Positions 40,118 to 49,608 of a stretch of DNA of 64,000 nt are shown here, one piece after another. A program made the translations under genes and the position numbers. How positions within the stretch are numbered: position 1 is the first letter of the stretch; each line of letters starts with the position of its first letter. The notes under the pieces were generated by a model. That model made no database searches. It was not told the DNA's origin and saw nothing but the letters and a program-made list of their open reading frames with translations. The DNA is from Candidatus Omnitrophota bacterium (lineage in GTDB: Bacteria; CAIJMQ01). The DNA lies in NCBI GenBank assembly GCA_018812925.1, contig JAHJCU010000003.1, positions 124,001-188,000 of the forward strand. Direction: 5' to 3'.

Positions 40118-41157
40118 GGTGCAATAGCGATAAATTAACCTTGTTTATGGAATCTAAGGTTAGGGAAATAATAAGTAAAACTATTGAAAAAATTTCTGTT
40201 TTGTCTCCGGGGAAAATAGAGGATGTTTGCCTTATTCGCTCGCGAAAGGGAAAATTTATATGGCATATCGCTTTGTCCGGTGGTAAAAAAATATTTGTTA
40301 AGGCGGTTAAACCTTGCAGTAAAAATTTATCTGAAATTAAGCTTTATGGTAAAAACCCTGAGTATCTGCGTTCTTTTTTGCCAACTGTTTACGGTGTTAT
40401 AAAAAAATATGGGTATTGTTGGATATTGTTGGAAGAGCTAAAACAATTGCCTTCAGCCAATATTTCTTTTGAAGATTTTAAAAAACCCATAGAATTTATG
40501 GCTTTTTTACATGCGAAGTTTTACAGTAATTCTTCCGTGATTAACAATAAAGAAATAGATTGGGCTCCTTGTTTTAAAAGGCAATGGCAAAATAAAATGA
40601 ATAGCATTAGATTTATAATGCTATTTGCAAAATATATGTGGTATTTTGAAACGAGACCGATTTTACAAAAAGACGCAGTTTTTTTAAAAACTGTGATTAA
40701 AAACTCAAAGGAAACGTTCAGTTCTTTGCTTGATGCACCTCATAGCCTAATACACGGCTGTTTTGAATACCATCACTTATATACAATACAACAGGATAGT
40801 ATTGAACTTAAAGAATTACGTCTTATAGATTGGGAAAACGTTTCGTTTGCTCCGATTACTTTGGATTTGGTTTATTTAATAGAAAAAAGCATTGACTGTG
40901 GAATAAATGATACCATGACCCTTTCTAAATTTAGAAACGAGTGTTTAAATTATTATTGCTCTGTTATGAAAAATTACAGTATAGATATTGAAGAGACAAA
41001 ATTCCGTAATTTATACAATCTGACTTTTGCGTTTAAAATAATAACCCATTTTATTTTCGAAGAATTGAAAAAGATAAAAAAAGGTAACTCTTCCAATTAT
41101 AATTTTTATAGAAATCAACTTTTTGTATTGGATGAATCTTTGAATCTAATCAGATGA
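40114..41157 (+). CDS. Aminoglycoside-phosphotransferase-fold protein with atypical catalytic loop
   Basis: The 347-residue protein looks like an APH/choline-kinase fold: I-F-V-K-A-V-K-P (ATP Lys), W-I-L-L-E-E-L hinge, and L-R-L-I-D-W-E-N in place of the metal Asp motif. The catalytic loop reads L-I-H-G-C-F-E-Y-H-H, where H-G-D-x-x-x-x-N is usual. Cys stands in the place of the catalytic Asp (or Glu in some cell-wall-cluster homologues) and His in the place of Asn. Its position in the core operon suggests sugar phosphorylation, or a non-catalytic role. The start could also be the ATG at 40147. Confidence 0.65.
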   Translation: MRCNSDKLTLFMESKVREIISKTIEKISVLSPGKIEDVCLIRSRKGKFIWHIALSGGKKIFVKAVKPCSKNLSEIKLYGKNPEYLRSFLPTVYGVIKKYGYCWILLEELKQLPSANISFEDFKKPIEFMAFLHAKFYSNSSVINNKEIDWAPCFKRQWQNKMNSIRFIMLFAKYMWYFETRPILQKDAVFLKTVIKNSKETFSSLLDAPHSLIHGCFEYHHLYTIQQDSIELKELRLIDWENVSFAPITLDLVYLIEKSIDCGINDTMTLSKFRNECLNYYCSVMKNYSIDIEETKFRNLYNLTFAFKIITHFIFEELKKIKKGNSSNYNFYRNQLFVLDESLNLIR

Positions 41158-41161
41158 ATAT

Positions 41162-42016
41162 ATGAAAAACCCTTTAGTCAGTGTAATCATTCCTACCTAT
41201 AATAGAGCTTTAACTTTACAAGCAACAATCCAGAGCGTTTTACGACAAACATATAAAGAATTCGAAATCATCGTAATAGATGATGACTCTAGGGATGATA
41301 CAGAACAAATCATAAATAATTTTAACGATAAAAAGATTATTTATATCAGGCAAGACCATAAAGGCGCTTCCTTTGCACGAAATAAAGGAATTGAGAATGC
41401 AAAAGGCGAATATATTGCCTTTCTTGATTCTGACGACATATGGCTATCTACAAAGATAGAAAAACAATTAGCTGTTTTTAAAAACAGTAAATTTAATCCC
41501 GGAGTTGTTTACTGTGGTATAGGATATATTGATGAAAACTCAGAAGAAATAAGAGAAGAAAAACTGCCTGCATATAAAGGGAATATTTTTCTATATCTTC
41601 TCGGAGCAAGAAGAAATGTAGTTTTGGGCGCCGGTTCTACGGTTTTGGTGAAAAGAGAATGTTTTAAGGAATGCGGGTTATTAGATGAAAATTTACCATA
41701 CCGAATAGATTTGGAATTGTTAATAAGAATATCAAGAAAATTTACTTTTGATTATGTTTCTGAACCTCTTGCCAAAATACGCATTCACAATAAAAGAATG
41801 TCATCTAACATAGACTCTATAATTAAAGGCAGAGACATGCTGTTTGAGAAAATACACAATGACCTTAAAAAGCACAGGAGAGTTTTGGCTAAATACTACT
41901 ACCAGACAGGTGTTTTATATCTTAAAAAAGGCGATACAAATAAGCATAGAGAATATATTCTGAAATCCATCAGAGCTTTTCCTCTTATTCGTACAATAAG
42001 AGCATTGTGGAGGTAA
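41162..42016 (+). CDS. Family 2 glycosyltransferase (paralogue of 36125)
   Basis: A 284-residue GT-A enzyme with I-P-T-Y-N-R-A, I-D-D-D-S-R-D-D and F-L-D-S-D-D-I-W near residue 96. About half of the positions match the product of 36125-36991, including the C-terminal region L-K-K-H-R-x-L-A-K-Y. It is probably specific for a second, similar linkage of the same glycan. Confidence 0.88.
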   Translation: MKNPLVSVIIPTYNRALTLQATIQSVLRQTYKEFEIIVIDDDSRDDTEQIINNFNDKKIIYIRQDHKGASFARNKGIENAKGEYIAFLDSDDIWLSTKIEKQLAVFKNSKFNPGVVYCGIGYIDENSEEIREEKLPAYKGNIFLYLLGARRNVVLGAGSTVLVKRECFKECGLLDENLPYRIDLELLIRISRKFTFDYVSEPLAKIRIHNKRMSSNIDSIIKGRDMLFEKIHNDLKKHRRVLAKYYYQTGVLYLKKGDTNKHREYILKSIRAFPLIRTIRALWR

Positions 42017-42017
42017 C

Positions 42018-42731
42018 ATGAAAGTTCCTATCCTGTTTTATCATAAGATAAACTTCCCTGCACCGGAAGCCAAAGAAAAAAGCCTTTATGTAAACCCTAA
42101 AAATTTTCACTGCCAGATGAGATACCTGAAGTATAGAAGATATAACCCCATATATTTAGATGAGTTAGTAAAAGGTATGAAAGGTCAAATCAAGCTTCCT
42201 CCAAAACCTATAGTTATTACCTTTGATGACGGATATGAGGATAACTATACTATTGCATTCCCGACCTTGAAGAAATTCGATTTTAAAGCCACTATTTTCC
42301 TGGTAACGGAAGATATAGGAAAAATATCAGGGGTTTGGACGGATTCCAGAGAAAAACTAAAAATATCACTGCTTAACTGGAACCAGATAGAAGCAATGAG
42401 TAAAGGAGGTATCAATTTCCAGTCTCATACTCACACTCATCCTGTTCTTACTAAATTAAATCGTGAACAAATAAAAAAGGAACTATTACTTTCAAGACAA
42501 ATAATTGAAGAGAAATTGCAAAAACCGGTTAATTTTTTGTGCTATCCGATGGGAGACTTTGATGAAAGAGTTGCAGGATTGGTCAAAGATACGGGTTATT
42601 TGGGTGCTTTTACGACGAAAAGAGGTTTTGTAAAAGATGGTGACGATCTTTTTACTTTGAAAAGAATTGGCATAAAATATAATAAAAAAATTTGGAATTT
42701 TGTCCATGCTTTAACCTTCAAATATAGATAA
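42018..42731 (+). CDS. Polysaccharide deacetylase (CE4 / NodB-like)
   Basis: The 237-residue protein has the metal-binding I-T-F-D-D-G-Y-E-D near residue 69, S-H-T-H-T-H-P near 136 and a later C-Y-P-M-G. It lacks a signal peptide, so it may act on a lipid-linked or nucleotide-linked sugar in the cytoplasm. In LPS operons such enzymes de-N-acetylate a core sugar. It starts right after the GT2 stop. Confidence 0.88.
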   Translation: MKVPILFYHKINFPAPEAKEKSLYVNPKNFHCQMRYLKYRRYNPIYLDELVKGMKGQIKLPPKPIVITFDDGYEDNYTIAFPTLKKFDFKATIFLVTEDIGKISGVWTDSREKLKISLLNWNQIEAMSKGGINFQSHTHTHPVLTKLNREQIKKELLLSRQIIEEKLQKPVNFLCYPMGDFDERVAGLVKDTGYLGAFTTKRGFVKDGDDLFTLKRIGIKYNKKIWNFVHALTFKYR

Positions 42732-43847
42732 ATGCTATATAAAATTCTTTATTTAACTCCGAGTGCAAATCTTTTAGGCGCAAGACGTAGTTTATTGATA
42801 TTGTTGGAAAATCTTGATAAGGAAAAATATTTTCCTATTGTTCTCTGTCCCAAGAAAGACGGAGAATTGATAAAAGCATTGGAAGAAAAAGGTATAAGGA
42901 CAGAAATACTCAGGTTGCGGAATTGGAGAAAAATTAGAAATATAAGGTTTATACCTTCCCTTATTTATTCGCTGGTCAAACTGATAAAAAAAGAAAAAAT
43001 AAATCTTATTCATTGCAACGAATTTTGGGTAAATCCTTACGGTGTAATCTCCGCAAAAATTACTTGTATTCCTTGTATCACTCATATACGTACAAGCCTA
43101 GATATCAAAAAGATAAAAAATTATTTACTTGCGTATTCAGATAAATTAATAACCGTATCTAACGAAACCCGAAAACCAATCGAAAAATTCCCTAAAATTT
43201 TTGCAAAAACTACTACTGTATATAACGGAGTTGATATAAAAGACTTCAATCCGAATATAAAAGGTGACTACGTAAAAAAAGAATTGAACATTGCTCCGGA
43301 AGAAATCGTGATAGGGACAATAGGACAATTATATCCTGATAAGGGACAAAAGACGTTTATACAAGCCGCTTCTATTGTTTTAAAAACATACCCTGCGACA
43401 AAATTTTTTATAGTAGGCGAGGCAAAAAAAGAAAGATACAAAACGCAATTGCAAGACCTTGTTGATAAACTTGGTATTAAAGATAAAGTAATTTTTACAG
43501 ATAATAGAAATGATATTCCCCAAATCCTTGCCAGCATCGATATTTTTGCGCTTCCTACGCTCAAGGAAGGCTTTGCACGTGTTATAATTGAAGCCATGGC
43601 TTGTGCCAAACCTGTTATTGCAACTCGGGTAGGGGGGAATAGCGAAGCTGTTGTTGATAAAATGTCGGGTTTTTTAATACCGGTAAATTCTCCTGATGTG
43701 TTGGCACAAAAGATAATTGAACTTATTCAGGATGAGGACAAAAGGAAAAGTATGGGAAGCATAGGCAGAGAAAGAGTGGTTAACAATTTTAGTTTGGAAC
43801 ATTATGTTAAAAAAATAGAAAAAATTTACGAGGAATTTTTGAAATAA
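42732..43847 (+). CDS. Family 4 (GT-B) glycosyltransferase
   Basis: A 371-residue GT4 with N-L-L-G-A-R-R-S-L near the N-terminus, I-G-Q-L-Y-P-D-K-G-Q-K near 197, and L-K-E-G-F-A-R-V-I-I-E-A-M-A-C-A-K-P-V near 276. The gene follows the deacetylase without a gap and is the last transferase before the exporter gene. Confidence 0.9.
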   Translation: MLYKILYLTPSANLLGARRSLLILLENLDKEKYFPIVLCPKKDGELIKALEEKGIRTEILRLRNWRKIRNIRFIPSLIYSLVKLIKKEKINLIHCNEFWVNPYGVISAKITCIPCITHIRTSLDIKKIKNYLLAYSDKLITVSNETRKPIEKFPKIFAKTTTVYNGVDIKDFNPNIKGDYVKKELNIAPEEIVIGTIGQLYPDKGQKTFIQAASIVLKTYPATKFFIVGEAKKERYKTQLQDLVDKLGIKDKVIFTDNRNDIPQILASIDIFALPTLKEGFARVIIEAMACAKPVIATRVGGNSEAVVDKMSGFLIPVNSPDVLAQKIIELIQDEDKRKSMGSIGRERVVNNFSLEHYVKKIEKIYEEFLK

Positions 43848-43848
43848 A

Positions 43849-45639
43849 ATGAGACTTTATCTGCGTTGTTTGGGTTATTTAAAACCATATTATAAGATTA
43901 TATCTATATCAGTAATATGTATGATTTTTTATGCCTTTTTTAATATGGTTTCCATTGCATTGTTAGAGCCGATAATCAATAAAGCTCTCATGGGAAAGGA
44001 CCCTGTGCTTTTTAGCATTCCTTTGATTGTAAAACCTTTCCAAGTTTCTAAATTGCAACTTCTTGCGCTTATTAGTTGCATTATTATAGTCGCATATTTT
44101 CTTAAAGGTATCTGTGATTATTTTCAATCTTATTTCACGAGTTATGCCGGTTCAAGAGCAATAATTGATTTCAGAAATGAATTTTATGAACATATTCAAA
44201 ATCAGCCAATGCGTTTCTTTACTCAAAAACGCGTAGGTGAACTTATGTCTCGCATAATAAACGATATAGAAAACATTCATGATTCTCTTACGGTAATTTT
44301 TTCAAACGTCGTAAAAGAGCCGATAACAATTATTATTTTGACTATTTTTTTATTTAAAACTAATTGGCAATTAAGTTTGATTGCAATATTCGCATTTCCC
44401 ATAGCTATATATCCTCTTAATAAGTTTGGTAGAAAAATAAAGAAAATAGGTTACAACAAACAGAAACGCATGGCTGATGTTACGAATGCTATACATGAAT
44501 CAATAGCAGGGATTGAGACAGTAAAAATTTTCGGCAAGGAAGAGGAAGAAGCCGAAAAACTGAAAGAAAATCAACTGAATCTTTTTAAATTTGCGATGAA
44601 AAAGGCAAAAGTCAAAGCGTTAGCGCCACCTATTATGGAATTAGTAGGCGCTATAGGGGTAGCAATGATTTTGTATATAGGAGGAATGCAGGTAATCAGA
44701 GGAACTTTTGATATTGGCCAGTTTTTTACTTTTATACTTGCCTTAAGTGCTCTTTATCGTCCGATAAAGAGTTTGACGCAGGAAAATAACAAGATACAGG
44801 CTTCTATGGGTTCTGCACAACGTGTTTTTGAAATTTTGGATTATCAGGAAATTCTTAAAGATGCTCCCAATGCGATTGAAATGCTTCCTTTTGAAAAAGA
44901 TATAATTTTCAGGAACGTTTCATTCTCATACGGCCATAAGCCGATATTGAAAAATATAAATTTGGAAGTGAAAAAGGGTGAAATAATTGCAATTGTGGGA
45001 CTTTCAGGAGAGGGCAAGACTACTTTAGTAAATCTTATCCCACGTTTTTACGACCCCATAGAAGGCAGTATCTGTATAGATGGATGCGATATAAAACAGG
45101 TAAAACTTAAATCATTGAGAAAACAAATCGCTATCGTAAGTCAGGAAACGTTTCTTTTTAATGATACAATAAGGGCTAATATTGCTTATGGTTCCAATGA
45201 GAATCAAATTGCAGATGAAAAAATAGTGGAAATAGCTAAAGCGGCTTCAGCACATGAATTCATTGAAAAACTCACAAACGGCTATAATACGATAGTAGGT
45301 GAAAGGGGCGCTCAAATTTCCGGCGGGCAAAGACAGAGAATATCTATCGCAAGAGCGTTATTTAAAAACCCATCTATACTTATTCTTGACGAAGCTACAT
45401 CAGAGCTCGATAGTGAAGTTGAGAAAACTTTACAAGAAGCGTTGGAAATACTTATGAAAGGTCGCACTACCTTTATTATTGCTCATAGATTATCTACAAT
45501 AGTACACGCAGATAAAATAGTGGTATTAAGCAAAAGTACTATTGCTGAAATCGGAATTCATGAAGAGTTGATAAAAAAAGCCGGCGTTTACAAAAAACTT
45601 TATGAAATGCAGTATAAAACAAGGGAATTGATTTTGTAA
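43849..45639 (+). CDS. MsbA-like lipid/LPS ABC exporter
   Basis: The 596-residue half-transporter has six helices (about 1-320) and an ATPase domain: Walker A G-L-S-G-E-G-K-T-T near 383, the signature I-S-G-G-Q-R-Q-R, Walker B I-L-I-L-D-E-A-T-S and the switch A-H-R-L-S-T-I. Walker A has Glu where Ser or Cys is common. Together with the core glycosyltransferases this suggests flipping of lipid A-core. It is the last gene of the operon. Confidence 0.9.
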   Translation: MRLYLRCLGYLKPYYKIISISVICMIFYAFFNMVSIALLEPIINKALMGKDPVLFSIPLIVKPFQVSKLQLLALISCIIIVAYFLKGICDYFQSYFTSYAGSRAIIDFRNEFYEHIQNQPMRFFTQKRVGELMSRIINDIENIHDSLTVIFSNVVKEPITIIILTIFLFKTNWQLSLIAIFAFPIAIYPLNKFGRKIKKIGYNKQKRMADVTNAIHESIAGIETVKIFGKEEEEAEKLKENQLNLFKFAMKKAKVKALAPPIMELVGAIGVAMILYIGGMQVIRGTFDIGQFFTFILALSALYRPIKSLTQENNKIQASMGSAQRVFEILDYQEILKDAPNAIEMLPFEKDIIFRNVSFSYGHKPILKNINLEVKKGEIIAIVGLSGEGKTTLVNLIPRFYDPIEGSICIDGCDIKQVKLKSLRKQIAIVSQETFLFNDTIRANIAYGSNENQIADEKIVEIAKAASAHEFIEKLTNGYNTIVGERGAQISGGQRQRISIARALFKNPSILILDEATSELDSEVEKTLQEALEILMKGRTTFIIAHRLSTIVHADKIVVLSKSTIAEIGIHEELIKKAGVYKKLYEMQYKTRELIL

Positions 45640-45672
45640 GAAATATTTTCAACTTATATGAGAATGAGGGTA

Positions 45673-45701
45673 TTGACTTTTATTAGATAAGCTTATATAC
45701 T
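45673..45701 (+). promoter_or_regulatory. Sigma-70-type promoter
   Basis: TTGACT (45673-45678), a 17-bp spacer and TATACT (45696-45701). The leader of about 90 bases to the ATG at 45796 contains a small hairpin GCTAC/GTAGC and ends in a strong SD. Confidence 0.75.
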
Positions 45702-45795
45702 CTGCATGTTGATATAAATTTTTGTGAGAAGAAGATGGCTACTAAATCCCGTAGCTATATTAGTTAATTAAAAGGGTGAAAAAAGGAGGGGTTGC

Positions 45796-46245
45796 ATGAA
45801 AAAAGTTGCGCTGTGGGCTGTAATGCTCGCGTTGGTTTTTGTTGTGTCAGCTGTTTCAGTTCAAGCTGAAGTGGTTTTAACAGGTTCAAGTAGGGTAGGC
45901 GATGTTTTAGTGGCTCTTAATCGTGTTTATATGGACAAAAATCCAGGAGCAGTTGTCACGATTAACTTCGATTTACTCCATAAAGCACAAGACCATGTTT
46001 TAGCTGGTGAAGCAGATGCTGTAATGGTAACAGATAAGTATTATAAAGAATTAAAGACAGATACTTTGAAATTTACACCTGTTGCAAAAAGAGTTGTTAA
46101 AAGAGATGGAAAAATCGTAGGATATCACACTTATGGTATTGCTGCTGTAAGGATTTCTGCTGAGCTTCAGAAGTTTCTTGGTTTCATTAGTTCTGCAGCA
46201 GGAAAAGAGATTCTTAAAAGTATACCGAACGTCGACCCTTTATAA
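45796..46245 (+). CDS. Small secreted binding-protein-like protein (PstS-type half)
   Basis: The 149-residue protein has a clear signal peptide (cleavage likely after V-Q-A, about residue 24). The mature part resembles the start and end of phosphate-type periplasmic binding proteins (V-V-L-T-G-S-S-R-V-G-D; A-G-E-A-D-A-V-M-V-T-D) but is only half the usual length. It has its own promoter and a GGAGG site and no transporter genes nearby. A role as a solute sensor or scavenger is possible; ligand unknown. Confidence 0.65.
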   Translation: MKKVALWAVMLALVFVVSAVSVQAEVVLTGSSRVGDVLVALNRVYMDKNPGAVVTINFDLLHKAQDHVLAGEADAVMVTDKYYKELKTDTLKFTPVAKRVVKRDGKIVGYHTYGIAAVRISAELQKFLGFISSAAGKEILKSIPNVDPL

Positions 46246-46982
46246 TGGAAGGGTTTTAGTAGTCATCTTCTTTCACAAGGTGTTTTGTAGGGTTTTTTCT
46301 TAGAAGGAATTAAGAAATAGGGCTATTGTTGCTTTTGATTTTAGAGATGTGGAGAAAAACTTATTCTGTTGATTGAGGAAGGGTGATATAAGTTTTTTTA
46401 CTTTTTAATTAAAGCAATAGTTCCTGATTTTATGCCAATATCAACTGTTTTGTTTAATTGAGCGTTATTGGGGTTTTGTTAGTATTCTCGTGTGTGAGTA
46501 TGCCTGTTTTCGGTTCTCTTTCTGTCTTTCTTCTCCATTTTCCTTCATGTTCTGCCGGTATTTTTTTTCATCCTGATAAGTTAGAGCTGAAGAAGAGTTC
46601 CATAAAATTTTTGTTGTCTGAAGTATATTAAACTATTATTCACAACCTATATAGAATCCTTTCGACGGCGGGAAAATTCGCAAGCAAATTCTTTTTACCA
46701 TATCCGGCACGTAAGCATTTGTCAAAACATCTGCCTTGAATCAACTTTCCTTATTGATTGGTTTCCCTCTTATATCTGTTGATGTTGTTTCTAAGATGGA
46801 TTTGGGGCTATTTAAAGAGTTTCTACTATCTTTTAATAGGATAAGGTGGAAGAGAGAAAATGTATTGTGCAATGAACTGGTTATCTATTAAGAGGGTTTT
46901 CAAATTATACTTAACTGCTTCTTTTAATGCCAAAACAAACAACAATGACATCATACATTATGCACCTCACTTTATTCGGCTA

Positions 46983-47024
46983 AAATCAAAAAGCAAAATT
47001 GCAAAATAAAAATGCAAAATTCGG
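46983..47024. repeat. 7-nt array (AAAAnnn type)
   Basis: Units AAAATCA, AAAAGCA, AAATTGC, AAAATAA, AAATGCA and AAATTCG follow each other with a 7-base period. Confidence 0.6.
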
Positions 47025-47055
47025 TATACGGTTAGAGTTACGATGCCCGTTTTTT

Positions 47056-47115
47056 CGTAATCAGTAATTAGTAATTTTTAAAATTACGGATTACGATTTA
47101 CGGATTACCAATTAC
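47056..47115. repeat. Inverted 7-nt array (GTAAnnn type)
   Basis: CGTAATC, AGTAATT, AGTAATT are followed by complementary units (AAATTAC, GGATTAC, GATTTAC, GGATTAC, CAATTAC), so the array forms a hairpin just after the stop of the minus-strand cluster. Confidence 0.8.
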
Positions 47116-47120
47116 AAGAC

Positions 47121-49016
47121 TTAAAAATCGGTCATTTTAGGTGCTTTATATTCCGGAACCAATTCTTTTAACTTTTTAATTACCCTGTCTTGATCATACA
47201 AATGAGCCTGTTTTATTAATTCTTCAATTTCGTCAACAAGCTTTTTGCTTTCTCTGTCGTCAATTTCGTCAACAACTAAAAATAATTTACTGTCATTGAC
47301 TCTTTTTAAATTTTCGTATTTATAATGAAGTTCTTCAACTAATTTTTCGCCGGGTCTAAGACCGATGTATTCTATGTTAATTTTTTCTTCTGTTTCACCG
47401 TTAGAATAAAACTCTATTAATTTCCTCGCTATTTCTTCAAGTTTTAAGGGGTTTCCCATATCTAATATGTATAAATTCCCATTTTTGCCTAAAGAACCTG
47501 CTTTAAGAATCAGTTGAACAGATTCGGGTATGGTCATGAAATATCTTAAACATTTCGGATGAGTAACGGTGACGGGTCCTCCTTCTTTTATCTGTCTTTC
47601 GAAAATAGGAATTACGCTTCCTCTGCTTGCAAATACATTCCCGAATCTTACAGCGATAAAATTAGTGATATTTTGGTTATTTTTTGATTTTATGAAGAGT
47701 TCTCCCATCCTTTTTGTTGTACCCATTACTGAAGTGGGATTAACAGCCTTATCGGTTGAGATGTATACGAACTGCTTAGTTTTAAACTTCATGGCAAGTT
47801 CAGCTAATAAAACTGTTGCTTCTATATTATTCAAAACACCTTCTATTACTTCTTTTTCAAGCATGGATACATGTTTATAAGCAGCGGCATGAAATATTAT
47901 ATCCGGTTTTTTTTCACTAAATATTCTCTCCATACATTCCTTATTTCTTATATTATTCAGATAAAAAGATAACCTATCTGAATTACCTTTTTCCTTCATA
48001 AATTTATAAATTCTATTATTCAATTCATATAAAGCAGTTTCTTCTTTATCTATTAATAAAAGCTCTCTAATATTGTATCCTGCTATTTGGCGAGATAGTT
48101 CTGAGCCTATAGAGCCTGCGGCTCCGGTAATCATTACACATTTACCCTCAAGATATTTATTAATTTCAAAAGTATCTAATTTAACGGTTTTTCTGCCAAG
48201 AATATCTTCCGGTTGTATTTTGCGTATCTGACTTATAGAAATTCTTTTATCCAAGAGTTCACTTACACGTGGAACTATAGAAACGGACACCTTTGATTGG
48301 TGGCAAAACTTATAAATCTGTGCTATATCATCTCCCGTAGCAGAAGGAATAGCTATAATTACCCTCTGGATATTAAACTCCTTAACTATTCGGGGTATGT
48401 TCTTTGTGGTACCTAGAATTCTAAAACCATGAATAAAAATTCCCTGTTTAGTCAGGTCATCATCAATAAACCCAATTAAATTATAAAAATCTTTTGCTTC
48501 GCTTAAGATATTTCTTAATAGTTGTTCTCCTGCATTGCCTGCTCCAACAATTAAAATCTTTTTTCCGGAAGAAGGTTTTTTAAAAAATTCATTTACCGCT
48601 CTTTTTGAAAAACGGATTCCACCACAAGTTAAAAAAATCAAGAATGCAGAAATCAAAAATACTGACCTTGGGAATCCCAAAAAAATCTGTCCTCTTAAAA
48701 AGAATAAAATAGTTCCAATAAGAATAAAATCACCTGTAATAGCTTTGATTAGTCTTGAAAGTTCAGACATACCAATAAAACCCCAGCTAAAATGATAAAG
48801 ACGAAAATAGTAAAAAATAGGTAGAGTTAAAAGATTGGTAAGAAGAATAAAATTTCTCATTAAAAGTAAATATTTTTGAGGAATATTTCCATCGAATCGC
48901 AGAAAAAAGGCTAACCAAACTGAAAAAGAAATCAGCAGGATATCACTAATTATAAATAGAAATACTCGGTTTTTAACCGTATTTAATAAAATCTTATTCC
49001 AAAATGTAATTTTCAT
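47121..49016 (-). CDS. Membrane-bound nucleotide-sugar 4,6-dehydratase (WbpM/CapD/PglF family)
   Basis: The 631-residue protein has four N-terminal helices, a first Rossmann-like domain (I-L-I-V-G-A-G-N-A-G-E) and the SDR dehydratase domain (M-I-T-G-A-A-G-S-I-G-S near 310, Y-I-S-T-D-K-A near 437, with the family's atypical Met/Lys active site). It converts UDP-GlcNAc to the 4-keto-6-deoxy sugar. The ATG at 49016 has AGGAG upstream; a GTG at 49067 inside the previous gene is less likely. It is the last gene of the O-antigen cluster, the usual place for wbpM-type genes. Confidence 0.9.
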   Translation of the reverse strand: MKITFWNKILLNTVKNRVFLFIISDILLISFSVWLAFFLRFDGNIPQKYLLLMRNFILLTNLLTLPIFYYFRLYHFSWGFIGMSELSRLIKAITGDFILIGTILFFLRGQIFLGFPRSVFLISAFLIFLTCGGIRFSKRAVNEFFKKPSSGKKILIVGAGNAGEQLLRNILSEAKDFYNLIGFIDDDLTKQGIFIHGFRILGTTKNIPRIVKEFNIQRVIIAIPSATGDDIAQIYKFCHQSKVSVSIVPRVSELLDKRISISQIRKIQPEDILGRKTVKLDTFEINKYLEGKCVMITGAAGSIGSELSRQIAGYNIRELLLIDKEETALYELNNRIYKFMKEKGNSDRLSFYLNNIRNKECMERIFSEKKPDIIFHAAAYKHVSMLEKEVIEGVLNNIEATVLLAELAMKFKTKQFVYISTDKAVNPTSVMGTTKRMGELFIKSKNNQNITNFIAVRFGNVFASRGSVIPIFERQIKEGGPVTVTHPKCLRYFMTIPESVQLILKAGSLGKNGNLYILDMGNPLKLEEIARKLIEFYSNGETEEKINIEYIGLRPGEKLVEELHYKYENLKRVNDSKLFLVVDEIDDRESKKLVDEIEELIKQAHLYDQDRVIKKLKELVPEYKAPKMTDF

Positions 49017-49044
49017 AATGTATTTTTTACTCCTAATGTTTTTA

Positions 49045-49608
49045 TCAATGCTGTACTCCTTTTCCACGAATCACAGCGATAATAGTTATACACAGAATCT
49101 TAAGGTCAAATAAGAAAGATTTATTTTTCAGATAATACTCATCGAGTTCAACTTTAAGCGGAATAGATAATTCGTCCCTGCCGTTAACTTGAGCCCATCC
49201 GGTAACTCCGGTAATAAGAGTATGCACATTCTTTTTTGTTCTTAATTCTATCAAATCATCCTGATTAAACAATGCTGGCCTTGGTCCAACAAAGGTCATA
49301 TCACCGGACAATATATTAAATAATTGTGGTAACTCATCTAAGCTGAATTTACGTAAAAAATTTCCTACCGGTGTAAGATAATAATCTGCATCTTTCAAAA
49401 GGTGCGTGGCAACTGCCGGGGTATCAGCGCGCATTGTACGGAATTTGCACATTTTAAATATCTTATTATCTTTTCCCACACGGTCCGACCAGTATAACAC
49501 AGGACCGACAGAGGTCAATTTAATAATTATCGCAATCAATAATAACGGTAAGCTTAAGCAAAACAATAGCAAAATAGCAGTAGTTAAATCAAAAATCCGC
49601 TTTATCAT
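49045..49608 (-). CDS. PglC/WreU-type phosphoglycosyl transferase
   Basis: A 187-residue monotopic sugar transferase with one re-entrant N-terminal helix, S-D-R-V-G-K-D-N-K, F-K-M-C-K-F-R-T-M-R, the catalytic L-R-K-F-S-L-D-E-L-P-Q and V-G-P-R-P-A. It transfers a sugar-1-phosphate to undecaprenyl phosphate and so starts the O-unit. Flanked by the dehydratase and a reductase-like SDR, it matches the WreV-WreU-WreQ arrangement for QuiNAc-1-phosphate known from Rhizobium etli. Confidence 0.92.
   Translation of the reverse strand: MIKRIFDLTTAILLLFCLSLPLLLIAIIIKLTSVGPVLYWSDRVGKDNKIFKMCKFRTMRADTPAVATHLLKDADYYLTPVGNFLRKFSLDELPQLFNILSGDMTFVGPRPALFNQDDLIELRTKKNVHTLITGVTGWAQVNGRDELSIPLKVELDEYYLKNKSFLFDLKILCITIIAVIRGKGVQH

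Larger units (their letters stand above)
46246..47120. other. Gene-free stretch of about 875 bases
   Basis: No ORF with coding character was found in either strand. A weak hairpin ACCCTT/AAGGGT (46235-46254) with a short T-run may terminate the preceding gene. The last 140 bases hold two 7-nt arrays. The rest is AT-rich sequence without recognised RNA motifs. Confidence 0.5.

Noticed and set aside
46235-46260. Intrinsic terminator after the binding-protein-like gene
   Set aside because: The stem is only 6 bp, overlaps the stop codon and has a three-T tail; mentioned only as weak.
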